Shown here piece by piece: positions 7,924-16,148 of a stretch of 16,262 nucleotides of DNA. The translations under genes and the position numbers were made by a program. Source of the DNA: an uncultured Rhodocyclaceae bacterium (GTDB lineage: Bacteria > Pseudomonadota > Gammaproteobacteria > Burkholderiales > Rhodocyclaceae). Within the stretch, counting starts at the first letter, position 1. Every line of letters begins with the position of its first letter. The notes under the pieces were generated by a model. The model did no database searches. It saw nothing but the letters and a program-made list of their open reading frames with translations, and had not been told where the DNA came from. The stretch is taken from positions 1-16,262 of the forward strand of contig CAIYZZ010000222.1 in assembly GCA_903930805.1 (NCBI GenBank), given 5' to 3'.

Positions 7924-8535
7924 ATGGCACGCAAAGATCACTGGGAAACGGTTTACTCGACCAAAGCATCACAGAGCGTCAGCTGGTTTCAACCGCAGGC
8001 CGATGTCTCGCTGCGACTGATCCGCGAGGCGACAGACAATACAGCCGCGATCATCGACGTGGGTGGCGGTGCCTCGACGCTGGTCGATGGCTTGCTCGAT
8101 GCGGGCTATCGCGACCTGACGGTGCTCGACCTTTCCGGTGCCGCGCTGGCCACCGCCCGCACGCGGGTGGGGGATCGTGGTGCCAGTGTGCGCTGGCTCG
8201 AGGCCGACATCCTGCACGCCGAGTTTTCCGCACACGCCTACGATGTCTGGCATGACCGCGCAGTGTTCCATTTCCTCACCGACCCCGCCGACCGCGCCCG
8301 TTATGTGGCACAGGTACTGCATGCCGTGAAGCCCGGCGGCCATGTCATCGTGGCGAGCTTTGCCGAGGACGGCCCGCAGCAATGCAGCGGTCTGCCGGTG
8401 ATGCGCTATGCGCCCGAGGCCCTGCACGCCGAGTTCGGCGCGCCATTCGCCCTGCTGCACCATGAACGCGAGGCGCACCAGACCCCCGGCGGCAGTGTGC
8501 AGTCCTTCGTTTACTGCTTCTGCCGCAAGCTTTAG
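7924..8535 (+). CDS. Class I SAM-dependent methyltransferase
   Basis: 203 residues. The start ATG at 7924 follows a strong GGGAGGAGG; an earlier in-frame GTG at 7906 lies before this site and is unlikely. The N-terminal HWETVYSTK and VSWFQP are typical of a widespread family of small cytoplasmic methyltransferases. Motif I is IIDVGGGAS (43-51), the acidic end of strand 2 is VLDLS (67-71), WLEADIL (91-97) is the motif II region, and VWHDRAVFHFLTD (108-120) is highly characteristic. VKPGGHVIVASF (135-146) closes the Rossmann core. The substrate is not known; relatives are annotated generically or as thiopurine/tellurite-like enzymes without proof. It is transcribed divergently from the CxxCxxCC gene, and its stop overlaps the stop of the convergent TonB-like gene. 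I see nothing truncated. Confidence 0.9.
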   Translation: MARKDHWETVYSTKASQSVSWFQPQADVSLRLIREATDNTAAIIDVGGGASTLVDGLLDAGYRDLTVLDLSGAALATARTRVGDRGASVRWLEADILHAEFSAHAYDVWHDRAVFHFLTDPADRARYVAQVLHAVKPGGHVIVASFAEDGPQQCSGLPVMRYAPEALHAEFGAPFALLHHEREAHQTPGGSVQSFVYCFCRKL

Positions 8536-9071
8536 TGCAGCCTGAACTGCACCGGCAGCAAAACCTGGCGCTGCGCACTGGGCAGGCCGGCAATGCGGCG
8601 CACGGCAGCCAGCGCCGCCGCATCGAGTATTGCGTGGCCGGAGCTGCTTGCCACCGTCGCATCGGCCACACCGCCTGAAGCGGTAAGCGTCAGCAACACG
8701 ATCACTTCGCCCTCGATACCGCGCTCGATAGCTTCGCGCGGATAAAAATCTTCTTTGACCAGCGCTGCCATTGCGGTATTCAGCGCCCTGCCCTTCAGCG
8801 GGCGCGGCTGCGGCGGTTTGGGGGCAAAAGTCGGTGCTGGCGGGACGGGTGGCGGAGCAACGGGCTCTGGCGACTCTGGCTCTTCAACTCGCTTGGTGGC
8901 GAGCACCGGTGCCGCCAGCATGGCTTCCAGCACGGGCGGTGGTGGTGGCAAGACGTGTTGCAGCGAAAACCCCACTGGCCAAATCACGGCAACATGCAGC
9001 AGCAGGCTCGCCAGGATGGAAAAACCGAGCCGCAACGCCGGCGGGGCGGCATACGGTGAAATTGCCGTCAT
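8532..9071 (-). CDS. TonB-like energy transducer protein
   Basis: 179 residues from ATG at 9071. The layout is that of TonB: a short cytoplasmic start, one membrane segment (about 12-35, LGFSILASLLLHVAVIWPV), a Pro-rich periplasmic spacer (about 37-95, with PPPPP and APPPVPPAP) and a C-terminal TonB domain (about 96-178). The C-terminal domain contains FYPREAIERGIEGEV and LLPVQFRL, the usual YP-x-A-x-x-x-x-G and VxF signatures. TonB couples the proton motive force to outer-membrane receptors together with ExbB and ExbD, but neither partner is encoded here, so this is an orphan copy and may serve another envelope role. The frame extends to 9179, but that would place 36 unlikely residues before the membrane segment and run into the divergent ankyrin gene. 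The Shine-Dalgarno is weak. Its TAA (8532-8534) overlaps the TAG of the convergent methyltransferase gene. Confidence 0.88.
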   Translation of the reverse strand: MTAISPYAAPPALRLGFSILASLLLHVAVIWPVGFSLQHVLPPPPPVLEAMLAAPVLATKRVEEPESPEPVAPPPVPPAPTFAPKPPQPRPLKGRALNTAMAALVKEDFYPREAIERGIEGEVIVLLTLTASGGVADATVASSSGHAILDAAALAAVRRIAGLPSAQRQVLLPVQFRLH

Positions 9072-9133
9072 AAGCGCGAATGCTACCGCAGCGCGGGTAA
9101 ACTGCGCGCCTGTTCCAGCCGGCCCTGTTGAAA

Positions 9134-10204
9134 ATGAATCGTTTTCTCGTCCTGCTTTACCTTGCTGCCCTGCTGACACCGGCAGCTCATGCCGAACTAC
9201 CGGATTCGACGCGTTTTTCGGTAGTTCTTGAACTGGGCGATGTCGCCAAGGCCCGCACCTGGCTGGATGAAGGGCTCGATGCCAACTTCGAGGGTGCCAT
9301 GATTGGCACCGGCCTGATGATCGGTGCCTGGGAGGGCAATATCCCGCTCATGGAGCTATTCTTGAGTCGCGGAGCGAATATCCACCAAACCAACCGCTTT
9401 GGAGAACAGGCGCTGATGCTGGCGGCTTGGAAAAACCGGCGCGAAGCAGTACAGTGGCTGCTTGAGCACGGCGCAAAACCGAATCACGCCAGGGACCACG
9501 CATGGACAGCGCTGCATTACGCCACGTTTGCCGGCAACGGCGAACTGGTTGATCAACTGGTGACGGCGGGTGCCAACGTCAATGCCCGCTCCACCAACGG
9601 TTCCACGGTGGTCATGATGGCCGCGCGCGAGGGCCATAGCGCCATCGCCAAACGCCTGCTGGAAGTCGGTGCCAACCCGGCGCTGAAGAACGATTACGAC
9701 GAGGATGCAGTCGCCTGGGCGATGCGCCAGGGAAATTTCGAGATCGCCAAGTCATTTACCAGCGCCGAAAATTTTGCCGAACTGGCTCGCCAGGCTGCTT
9801 TGAACCCCTCCAGGCCGACGCGCTCCCTGGCCGCACCCGATAAAGTTGAAGAACTGTTGCGCATGGCACGTCTGGCCGAAGTACGCGGCAACCGGGGTGC
9901 GGCGCTGACGGCCTACCGAAAGGCGTTGGCAGAATTGAAAGCGGTGGAATCTGCCCAAAAAGTCGGCGCTGTTCGTACGGCAAGAAGTGTCGTAATGCCG
10001 CGCATTCCACCTTCCGCCCTAGTCATCCAGGCCAAACGTGTCAAGCCTGACGAACAAGTTGCCGCCTTCAGCTATGCCGGCAGCGAGGAACAAAAGATTG
10101 ACCAGTTACTGGAACAGGCCCGTGCTGCAGAAGCTGCCGGCCGCACGGCCGAAGCCATCAAACTGTTCCGCCAGGCATCCGCCAGAATCAAGGCTGGACA
10201 GTAG
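9134..10204 (+). CDS. Secreted ankyrin-repeat protein with C-terminal TPR-like duplication
   Basis: 356 residues. A signal peptide (1-20, ending AHA before ELPD) points to the periplasm or beyond. Ankyrin repeats cover about 25-210, with units such as [61 protein letters not shown] and [20 protein letters not shown]. The C-terminal third has two related helical hairpins, at about 237-271 and 320-355, sharing LL..AR.AE..G..AEA...YR.A-type spacing; they look like TPR or MIT-type repeats duplicated within the protein. The ATG at 9134 is preferred over a TTG 6 nt upstream because it starts the signal peptide cleanly; no strong Shine-Dalgarno is present. Ankyrin repeats bind proteins, so this is probably an envelope scaffold or inhibitor. 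It is divergent from the TonB-like gene (62 nt gap), and its 3' end overlaps the convergent rmuC by 17 nt. The partner is unknown. Confidence 0.87.
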   Translation: MNRFLVLLYLAALLTPAAHAELPDSTRFSVVLELGDVAKARTWLDEGLDANFEGAMIGTGLMIGAWEGNIPLMELFLSRGANIHQTNRFGEQALMLAAWKNRREAVQWLLEHGAKPNHARDHAWTALHYATFAGNGELVDQLVTAGANVNARSTNGSTVVMMAAREGHSAIAKRLLEVGANPALKNDYDEDAVAWAMRQGNFEIAKSFTSAENFAELARQAALNPSRPTRSLAAPDKVEELLRMARLAEVRGNRGAALTAYRKALAELKAVESAQKVGAVRTARSVVMPRIPPSALVIQAKRVKPDEQVAAFSYAGSEEQKIDQLLEQARAAEAAGRTAEAIKLFRQASARIKAGQ

Positions 10205-11378
10205 TAGTTTTATCGGACACTGACGCTTGCATCTCGTCCGCAACCGGCAAGCGCGGCGTGCCGTCCACCGGTGCCAGGTCACGGATTTCCTTGTCGCCGG
10301 AAACCGCCTGCAAATCGCGGAAGCGCCGCGCAGTCACCAGCACGCGGGTTTCGAGCGAGCCAGTGGCCTTGTTGTAAGACCCCACGGCATCGGCGAGATT
10401 TTTGCCAACCCCCGCCCAGTGGTCGGCCAGCGTGGCCAGGCGCTCGTACAAATCTTTGCCGAGCTGCGATATTTTTTGTGCGTTTTCTGTCAGTGCTTCC
10501 TGCTGCCAGCCATAAGCAGCCGCGCGTAGCAAGGCAATCAGGGTGGTTGGCGTGGCGAGGATGACGCGCTGCTCGACACCCATCTCGATCAGACCGGGAT
10601 CGACCTCAAGCGCAGCGCTGTAAAACATCTCGCCGGGCAAAAACATCACGACGAAGTCGGGCGCAGGCTGAAACTGTTCCCAGTACGACTTACGCGATAG
10701 TTTGGTGATGTGCTCACGCACCTGACGCGCATGGTCGGCGAGTTTCTTGCGGCGCGTGTCGTCGTCCTCCGCATCGACGGCATCAAGATAGGCGGCCAGC
10801 GGTGCCTTCGCATCGACGACGATCTGCTTGCCGCCAGGCAGACGCACGATCAGGTCAGGACGCAGCTTGCCGTCCCCCGCTTGGCCATTGTCCGCCGATT
10901 CCTGCTCATAAAAATCGCAGTGATCGAGCATGCCGGCCATTTCCACCACGCGCTTGAGTTGCAATTCACCCCAGCGGCCACGCGCATGCGGTGCCCGCAG
11001 CGCGCGCACCAGGTTAGCTGTCTCACGCCGTAATTGACCTTGCGAATCGGCCAGCGCGCGCACCTGCTCGAACAAGGTGGCATAGGCGTCGATCCGCGTC
11101 TTTTCCACACCCTGCACCTGCTGCTCGAATTTTTCGAGCGAGGCGCGGATGGGCGTCACCAGCTCACCGATGGCCTGCTGGCGTTTTTCCAGATCACCTT
11201 GCGCCGATTCCTGCTGCTTTTCGAGCGATAGTTTGGCCAGGTCGAGAAAGGCTTGGTTGTTGCGTTGCAGTGCCTCGGCTGAGAGCGCACGGAAAGTATC
11301 GGTGAAAGCTCCACGCGCCAGCCACATCAATATGACACCAACCAGCAAACCGACGACGAAGGCAATAATCAGTTCCAT
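10188..11378 (-). CDS. rmuC: DNA recombination protein RmuC
   Basis: 396 residues, near the usual RmuC length. An N-terminal hydrophobic segment (about 3-20) probably anchors it to the inner membrane. A coiled coil (about 30-120) follows, then the RmuC domain with a PD-(D/E)XK-type nuclease core: GRWGELQL (134-141, Glu138), RPDLIV (173-178, Asp175) and VVDAKAPL (187-194, Asp189 and Lys191). In Escherichia coli, RmuC limits recombination at inverted repeats; its precise nuclease activity is not settled. The ATG at 11378 lies 32 nt after the nitroreductase stop, so it is probably the last gene of the minus-strand cluster, although its Shine-Dalgarno is weak. Its 3' end overlaps the convergent ankyrin gene by 17 nt and no intrinsic terminator is visible there. 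Confidence 0.93.
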   Translation of the reverse strand: MELIIAFVVGLLVGVILMWLARGAFTDTFRALSAEALQRNNQAFLDLAKLSLEKQQESAQGDLEKRQQAIGELVTPIRASLEKFEQQVQGVEKTRIDAYATLFEQVRALADSQGQLRRETANLVRALRAPHARGRWGELQLKRVVEMAGMLDHCDFYEQESADNGQAGDGKLRPDLIVRLPGGKQIVVDAKAPLAAYLDAVDAEDDDTRRKKLADHARQVREHITKLSRKSYWEQFQPAPDFVVMFLPGEMFYSAALEVDPGLIEMGVEQRVILATPTTLIALLRAAAYGWQQEALTENAQKISQLGKDLYERLATLADHWAGVGKNLADAVGSYNKATGSLETRVLVTARRFRDLQAVSGDKEIRDLAPVDGTPRLPVADEMQASVSDKTTTVQP

Positions 11379-11410
11379 GGCATCAAAAGTCGGTTCTGGC
11401 GGGACGGCAC

Positions 11411-12091
11411 TTATTCATGGAATGTCACGAATTCGCTGAGTGCCGCTCGCTCACTGATCAGAGAGTTTTCTGCGGCCTGCCGGTCGGCACGACCAAGTGC
11501 CATACCGCACACCAGCTGTTCGTTTTCCGGTAAGGCAAGTTCGGCGCTGACGATACGGTGAAACTGGATCCAGGCCGCCTGTGGACAGGTATCGTAGCCG
11601 CAGGCGCGTGCCGCGAGCATGATGTTCTGCATGAAGCCACCGTAATCGAGCCAGCTGCCACGCCCCATGCGGCGATCGATGGTGAACATCAGGCCGACCG
11701 GGGCATCGAAAAAGCGGTAATTGCGGCGGTGCTGCGCCTGCATCGCGGCACGGTCGCCCTTGACGATGCCCAGCAGGTCATAAAGGGCAAAGCCGACCTT
11801 GCGCCGCCGCGACAAATAGGGCTCGACGAATTCCTGTGGGTAATAGTCGTATTCGTACTGGTGATCGGTGGCCGCGTGATCGTAGACCGCACATACTTTC
11901 GCCACCAGATTGTCGCGCGCGGGGCCGGTAAGTACGTGCACGTGCCAGGGTTGGGTATTGGTACCGGACGGCGCACGTGCCGCCGTCGCAATGATTTTTT
12001 CGATCGTCGCGCGCGGCACGGCTTCAGGCAAAAAAGCGCGGATGGAATGCCGTGACTCGATCAGTTTCAGGAAAGATTCATTTTGGTTCAT
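11411..12091 (-). CDS. Nitroreductase family FMN-dependent oxidoreductase
   Basis: 226 residues from ATG at 12091; an in-frame GTG 9 nt upstream is possible. Neither has a strong Shine-Dalgarno, and translational coupling to the preceding gene (stop at 12103, 11 nt away) is likely. The FMN-binding start of the family is clear: ESRHSIRAF (12-20), then [16 protein letters not shown] (39-54). Towards the C-terminus, [27 protein letters not shown] and CGMALGRAD match the dimer/FMN region of this family. These cytoplasmic enzymes reduce nitroaromatics, quinones or flavins with NAD(P)H; the true substrate cannot be read from sequence. An insert rich in Tyr and His ([19 protein letters not shown]) is common in the nitrobenzoate reductase-like subgroup. 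Its place after the CBS/nucleotidyltransferase gene suggests co-expression, not necessarily a shared pathway. Confidence 0.9.
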   Translation of the reverse strand: MNQNESFLKLIESRHSIRAFLPEAVPRATIEKIIATAARAPSGTNTQPWHVHVLTGPARDNLVAKVCAVYDHAATDHQYEYDYYPQEFVEPYLSRRRKVGFALYDLLGIVKGDRAAMQAQHRRNYRFFDAPVGLMFTIDRRMGRGSWLDYGGFMQNIMLAARACGYDTCPQAAWIQFHRIVSAELALPENEQLVCGMALGRADRQAAENSLISERAALSEFVTFHE

Positions 12092-12102
12092 GAATATCAC
12101 AC

Positions 12103-13560
12103 TCAGAGCCGGTAATCGAGCTGGATGCGGCTTTGCAACTTCCTGGCCTGCTTGAACGACTCCTTGAGAACGAAGCGATCAAGCTCATTGAGTTTCTCGG
12201 GATCGACACGATTTTCCATGCCCAGCGGCGCGCCGTCTGTTTGCTGGCGCAGTCGCAGTTGCTGGAGGAAATTGAAGCTGTCGATCAGCGCGTGGATATC
12301 GTCGCGACCGACCTTGCCTTTTTCGGCGGCGGCACGCAAGCGCTCCGCCGTGCCAGTCTCGCCGATGCCATTGGCCAGCGCGAGGATGCGCGCCGCATCG
12401 ACGAAGAGGCGCGTGCCGAATGTCTTGAGGTCGAGGGTGCGCGGGAAAGCCTCATTCACGTCAAAATTGAAATCACGAATCATGCCTAGCGGCGGCTTCA
12501 CACTGATGGCATTTTCGGCCATGAAGCGCAGGAACAGCGTCGCACCCGGCACATGCTTACGCAGCCACTCGGCCAGTTCGTCGGTCAGCGATTCATCACC
12601 GTACAGCGGACGGAAATCGAAATAGATCGTGGCATCGAGCAGCGCTTGCGGCGAGTTCGACTGCAGCCAGCTGTTGTAACGTTTGTGCCATTCCTCGAGC
12701 GAGAGGCACAGCTCCGGATTGCTCGCCATCACGTTGCCCTTGCACAGGGGAAAGCCCAGGGTATCGAGACGTTTATTCACTGCCATGGCAAAGGGCAAGA
12801 AAGCCTGGCGCACTGCCTCGGCCTGCTCGGCCGACGCGGCAAAGACGATGCCGTTATCCTGGTCGGTAGACAGCGTCTGCTCGTAACGCCCCTCGGAACC
12901 GAAGGCCAGCCAGGCCCAGGGCACTTTCGGCAGGTCGAACTCGAGCTTGGTCAGCTCGATCAGCCGCACGGTCAAATGATCGTTGAGCGAGGAAATCAGC
13001 TGGGTGAGCGACTCCGCGGCACCTCCTTCCGCCAGCGTGTGTTCGGCAAGGCGGTGAATATCCTCGGCCGCCGCGAGCAAACCCTCCATGTCGCGCGCAC
13101 CGCGAATGGCCCCGGAAATGGCTTTGCCGCCACCGCTTTGCAGTTCGTAGATATCTTCTTGCGAAACGATGCCGACCAGTTTGCCGGCAGCATCAACGAC
13201 GATGACGTGGTGGATGCCATGGCGCGCCATCATCAGTGCGGCCTGATAGGCGGTGGAACGCCAGTTGAGCATCAGGAGGCCCGAATCGCTCATCACCGCC
13301 ATCACCATCTGGTCGAGGTCGCATGACTTCGCGGCAACCCGGTGCAACAGGTCGCGCAGGGTGAAGATGCCGATCGGCCGGCCGCTTTCCGGCTCGACAA
13401 TGATGATCGAACCGATGCGGTTTTCCGCCATGATTTGCACGGCCTCGCGCGCGGTCGTATCCGGCGTGGCAGTGATCGGCTTGCGGCGGATCATCGCCGC
13501 CAGTTGGCTGTGCAGGGTATGACGGGCGACGGTGGCAGCCTGGGGTGTGGTGGAACTCAT
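12103..13560 (-). CDS. CBS-pair and DUF294 nucleotidyltransferase-like signalling protein
   Basis: 485 residues. ATG at 13560 is chosen because AAAGGAAAG lies 8 nt upstream; the frame is open further but that part reads through the exonuclease gene in the wrong frame. Two CBS domains (about 25-80 and 85-140) contain AENRIGSIIIVE and MARHGIHHVIVVD; CBS pairs sense adenine nucleotides or SAM. A nucleotidyltransferase-like domain (about 160-330) has GSEGRYEQTLSTDQDNGI (221-238), which fits the GS-x-R-xE-Q-T-D-x-D pattern of GlnD-type enzymes, with Asp233 and Asp235 as metal ligands. The C-terminal DUF294_C domain fills about 340-480. There is no membrane segment, so it is cytoplasmic. Catalysis is plausible but unproven for this family. 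It lies 26 nt after the membrane exonuclease gene. Similar pairs occur beside acetate permease and sensor kinase genes in other proteobacteria (general knowledge). Confidence 0.92.
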   Translation of the reverse strand: MSSTTPQAATVARHTLHSQLAAMIRRKPITATPDTTAREAVQIMAENRIGSIIIVEPESGRPIGIFTLRDLLHRVAAKSCDLDQMVMAVMSDSGLLMLNWRSTAYQAALMMARHGIHHVIVVDAAGKLVGIVSQEDIYELQSGGGKAISGAIRGARDMEGLLAAAEDIHRLAEHTLAEGGAAESLTQLISSLNDHLTVRLIELTKLEFDLPKVPWAWLAFGSEGRYEQTLSTDQDNGIVFAASAEQAEAVRQAFLPFAMAVNKRLDTLGFPLCKGNVMASNPELCLSLEEWHKRYNSWLQSNSPQALLDATIYFDFRPLYGDESLTDELAEWLRKHVPGATLFLRFMAENAISVKPPLGMIRDFNFDVNEAFPRTLDLKTFGTRLFVDAARILALANGIGETGTAERLRAAAEKGKVGRDDIHALIDSFNFLQQLRLRQQTDGAPLGMENRVDPEKLNELDRFVLKESFKQARKLQSRIQLDYRL

Positions 13561-13586
13561 ATTGCTGTCTTTCCTTTGATGCGGGA

Positions 13587-15770
13587 TCAGTATTTCACAC
13601 GGGCGAGGTAGGTTTTTTCCGCAGCCTCGAGCGCCTGGCGCAGTGTATGAATGCCCATGTCGTTGAGGAGAGGAATCATCTTGAGGAAGACCTCGCCGGT
13701 GACAAACGCATCGCCCAGCGCGGTATGCCGGCCGATGACATTGATGCCAAGCCGCGCGGCAATGGCTTCGAGCTTGTGCGTTTCCTGGCTGGGGTGAATC
13801 ACCGCCGAGAGCAGCAGGGTATCGAGCACCGGTTGGTCGAAAACGAGACCGGTGCGGGCTTCCTTGAGTTGGAGGAAGCGCATGTCGAAGGCCGCGTTGT
13901 GCGCCACCAGCACGGTGTCGGCGCAAAACTCGTGGAACATCGGCAAGACGACATCGATGGTCGGCTGGCCACGCACCATGTCTTCCGTGATGCCGTGAAT
14001 CGGAATGCCCTCGGGCCGCAGCGGCCGCTGCGGGTCGATGATCTGATCGATCACTTCCTGCCGCAGCAAGCGGCCATTGATGGCGCGCACGGCGCCGATC
14101 TGGATGATTTCGTCACCGGCGGAAGGCTCCAGCCCGGTGGTTTCGGTGTCGAAGACCGAAAAAGCCACGTCCGTCAGTTTGCGATCGAGGTCGATGCGCG
14201 TGTCACTGAAATTGAACAGATTGAAATCGTAATACTCCGGCCGGCTATCGCCGTGGGCGTGGGGGGCGTGCTCGATATGCTGAGCCTCGGGCGTCGCCGC
14301 GACGGGCAAAACGAAACGGAAAAAGGCGCGATGCACCGCCTTCTCACGCTGATACCAGATTTCGCCACCATGGCGCTGAGCGACGTCGCGCAAGGTCAGC
14401 GGGCTTGCTTCGTTACCCACGGTCATCGACTCCAGCTCCCACGTGTACAAAGTCTCGGACGACACCGTGGTACCCGACCAGATGAGATCGATGAAAGCCA
14501 TCTTGCCGTCGGCGATCAGGCGAAAGCGCAACTCGCGAATGTCGTAATGGTCCTGCAGGCGCGAGGCGAGAAAGGTAATGGCCTGGATCAGCGCAAAGCT
14601 GTCGGCGCGGATCCACAGACTGTCGTCGAGTTCTTCGCACTTGGTCGCCAGCTTGAGCTTGTCCTCGATGCGGCGCTGGGCGGCGGCGACAACGTCCATG
14701 CCCAAAACATCCTCGAGCGGCCAGCGCGTCTTCAGTGAGTCGGCAAACTCGGTGGTTGTTTTGGCCAGCCGCTCGCTCATGCGCGCGGTTTCCTCGTCGA
14801 TGATGCCGACGAAGCGCTCGCGATAGGCAGTCTCCATGTCGGGATTGTCGATCAGATTTTCGACCGCCGCGCGAATGTTGCCAAGCGAGGAGCGAGAACC
14901 GTCGGTCAGCGACTGCAAGGCCTGGTCACGCTGCGTCTCACGCTCAAAACTCTTGGTGATGTTTTCGATGGTCAGCACGTAGCCGGTCACTAAGGGAACC
15001 TGGACCGTAGCCTCCGCACTTTCTTGCACGCCCAGTACCGGTGTCATCTGGGCGCGCAGTAACAAGCCAGAACGCGTGGTAGTGATAAAGTTGGCCACCG
15101 CTTCCGTGCTGGATTTTTTGAGCCGCTGGCGAATGTGTTCCAACGCATGGGCAATCTGCGCCCGCTCCAGCATCGAGAAAATCGAACGGCCGAGACCGAT
15201 CAGCGCACCACCACTCATCGAGGTCGGCCCCTGCGCCAAGGCCTGGAACTGCAGGCGCGCACGGTTGTTGTAGAGCAGGATGCGGCCATCAAGGTTGCAC
15301 ACCACCACCCCGAGCGCCAATTCGGACATCAGCGCCGCCAGACGATTCTTTTCGGCCTCGACCGATGCGCTGGCTTCAGAAATCTGCGCCGCGACATCAT
15401 TCAACAGGGCATCGCGCTGCTGCGCCAGATCATTGGCGGCACGGGCAAGTTCCTGAACCTCGGGCGGCCCCTCGGGCGTGACGCGGAAGTTGCGGTTGGC
15501 ACCGAGCATCAGGCGCAGCGTTTCAGCCATGGCCATCAAGCCCTGCACATACTGCTTGAACAGCGCCCGCAGCAATTGCAGGCCAAAGAACAGACCGACA
15601 ACCGTCATCAGGCTACCAATCGGCAGCCAGCGATCCATGACCTCGTGAAAGCCGACGCGCTGCGCCTCGTTCAGGTCAGCGTAGAAGACGGCCACCGTCA
15701 GCAGGAAAGGGGCCGTCATCAGCAGTCCGAGCACGACGATGGCAAGAATGAAGCGGGTACGCGCGTTCAT
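13587..15770 (-). CDS. Membrane PAS/pseudo-histidine-kinase protein fused to a DEDDh 3'-5' exonuclease
   Basis: 727 residues. Two membrane segments (about 8-30 and 50-70) are followed by a HAMP-like helix and coiled coil (about 70-150), a PAS domain (about 145-275), a histidine-kinase-like region (about 280-490) and a DnaQ-type exonuclease (about 535-715). The exonuclease has FDTETTG (540-546; Asp541, Glu543), AAFDM (Asp629) and HTALGDA (His682, Asp687), so the DEDDh set is complete. The kinase part is degenerate. At the H-box position it reads GSRSSL (291-296) with no His, the N-box Asn is not seen near SFALIQAITFLAS, and only a G2-like AQRHGGEIWYQ stretch remains. It may therefore sense a signal and control the exonuclease instead of phosphorylating a partner. 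The ATG at 15770 overlaps the receiver gene's stop as ATGA. DNA, RNA or a small nucleotide could be the substrate; the sequence does not decide. Confidence 0.92.
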   Translation of the reverse strand: MNARTRFILAIVVLGLLMTAPFLLTVAVFYADLNEAQRVGFHEVMDRWLPIGSLMTVVGLFFGLQLLRALFKQYVQGLMAMAETLRLMLGANRNFRVTPEGPPEVQELARAANDLAQQRDALLNDVAAQISEASASVEAEKNRLAALMSELALGVVVCNLDGRILLYNNRARLQFQALAQGPTSMSGGALIGLGRSIFSMLERAQIAHALEHIRQRLKKSSTEAVANFITTTRSGLLLRAQMTPVLGVQESAEATVQVPLVTGYVLTIENITKSFERETQRDQALQSLTDGSRSSLGNIRAAVENLIDNPDMETAYRERFVGIIDEETARMSERLAKTTTEFADSLKTRWPLEDVLGMDVVAAAQRRIEDKLKLATKCEELDDSLWIRADSFALIQAITFLASRLQDHYDIRELRFRLIADGKMAFIDLIWSGTTVSSETLYTWELESMTVGNEASPLTLRDVAQRHGGEIWYQREKAVHRAFFRFVLPVAATPEAQHIEHAPHAHGDSRPEYYDFNLFNFSDTRIDLDRKLTDVAFSVFDTETTGLEPSAGDEIIQIGAVRAINGRLLRQEVIDQIIDPQRPLRPEGIPIHGITEDMVRGQPTIDVVLPMFHEFCADTVLVAHNAAFDMRFLQLKEARTGLVFDQPVLDTLLLSAVIHPSQETHKLEAIAARLGINVIGRHTALGDAFVTGEVFLKMIPLLNDMGIHTLRQALEAAEKTYLARVKY

Positions 15771-16132
15771 GCAAGCAGAGTTTTCACCTGCGCGACCAAC
15801 TCCTTGGTCGAGAACGGCTTGGTGACATAAACGTCAGCGCCGAGGGCGACGCCTTTCGCCACCTCGGTTTCGCGTCCTTTGGCGGTGAGCATGATGATCT
15901 TGAGGCCGGCACGCGTGGGGTCGGCACGCAATATCTGGCAAACCTCATAGCCGGATTTATTGGGCATCATCACATCGAGCAACACCAGGTCAGGTGAAAA
16001 ACTCGCCACCATCTCGAGTGCGGTATCGCCATCGCCTGCCACGGCGATTTCGAAGCCTTCCTTCTTCATCATGAATTCGAGCGACATGACGATGTTCGGC
16101 TCATCGTCCACGATCAACACTCTTTTTGCCAT
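15767..16132 (-). CDS. Single-domain response regulator (receiver only)
   Basis: 121 residues, one receiver domain and no output domain. Asp9 and Asp10 (LIVDDEP), phosphoacceptor Asp53 (LLDVMMP), Thr83 (MLTAKG) and Lys105 (TKPFS) are all present. The start ATG at 16132 has GGGAGGAG a few nt upstream; the frame's earlier start lies before that site. It follows the histidine kinase gene by 16 nt and overlaps the membrane exonuclease gene by 4 nt (ATGA), so all three are probably translated together. A lone receiver normally acts by protein contact; the obvious candidates are the kinase itself and the downstream PAS/pseudokinase exonuclease. It could also act on other receptors. Cytoplasmic. Confidence 0.95.
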   Translation of the reverse strand: MAKRVLIVDDEPNIVMSLEFMMKKEGFEIAVAGDGDTALEMVASFSPDLVLLDVMMPNKSGYEVCQILRADPTRAGLKIIMLTAKGRETEVAKGVALGADVYVTKPFSTKELVAQVKTLLA

Positions 16133-16148
16133 AGTCTCCTCCCGGCTT

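Noticed and set aside
7685..7972. Minus-strand ORF of 95 codons across the divergent region
   Set aside because: It overlaps the methyltransferase start and the CxxCxxCC gene in another frame and shows no domain or Shine-Dalgarno.
9072..9179. Upstream extension of the TonB-like protein
   Set aside because: It would overlap the divergent ankyrin gene's signal peptide and place an atypical segment before the membrane helix.
13561..13926. Longer N-terminus for the CBS/nucleotidyltransferase protein (frame open to 13926)
   Set aside because: The extension lies inside the exonuclease coding region, has no family similarity, and the ATG at 13560 has a good Shine-Dalgarno and starts a typical N-terminus.
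13545..14738. Long plus-strand ORF of 397 codons
   Set aside because: It is antisense to the 3' half of the exonuclease gene, whose motifs are intact; its Arg/His/Gln-rich translation has no recognisable domain.
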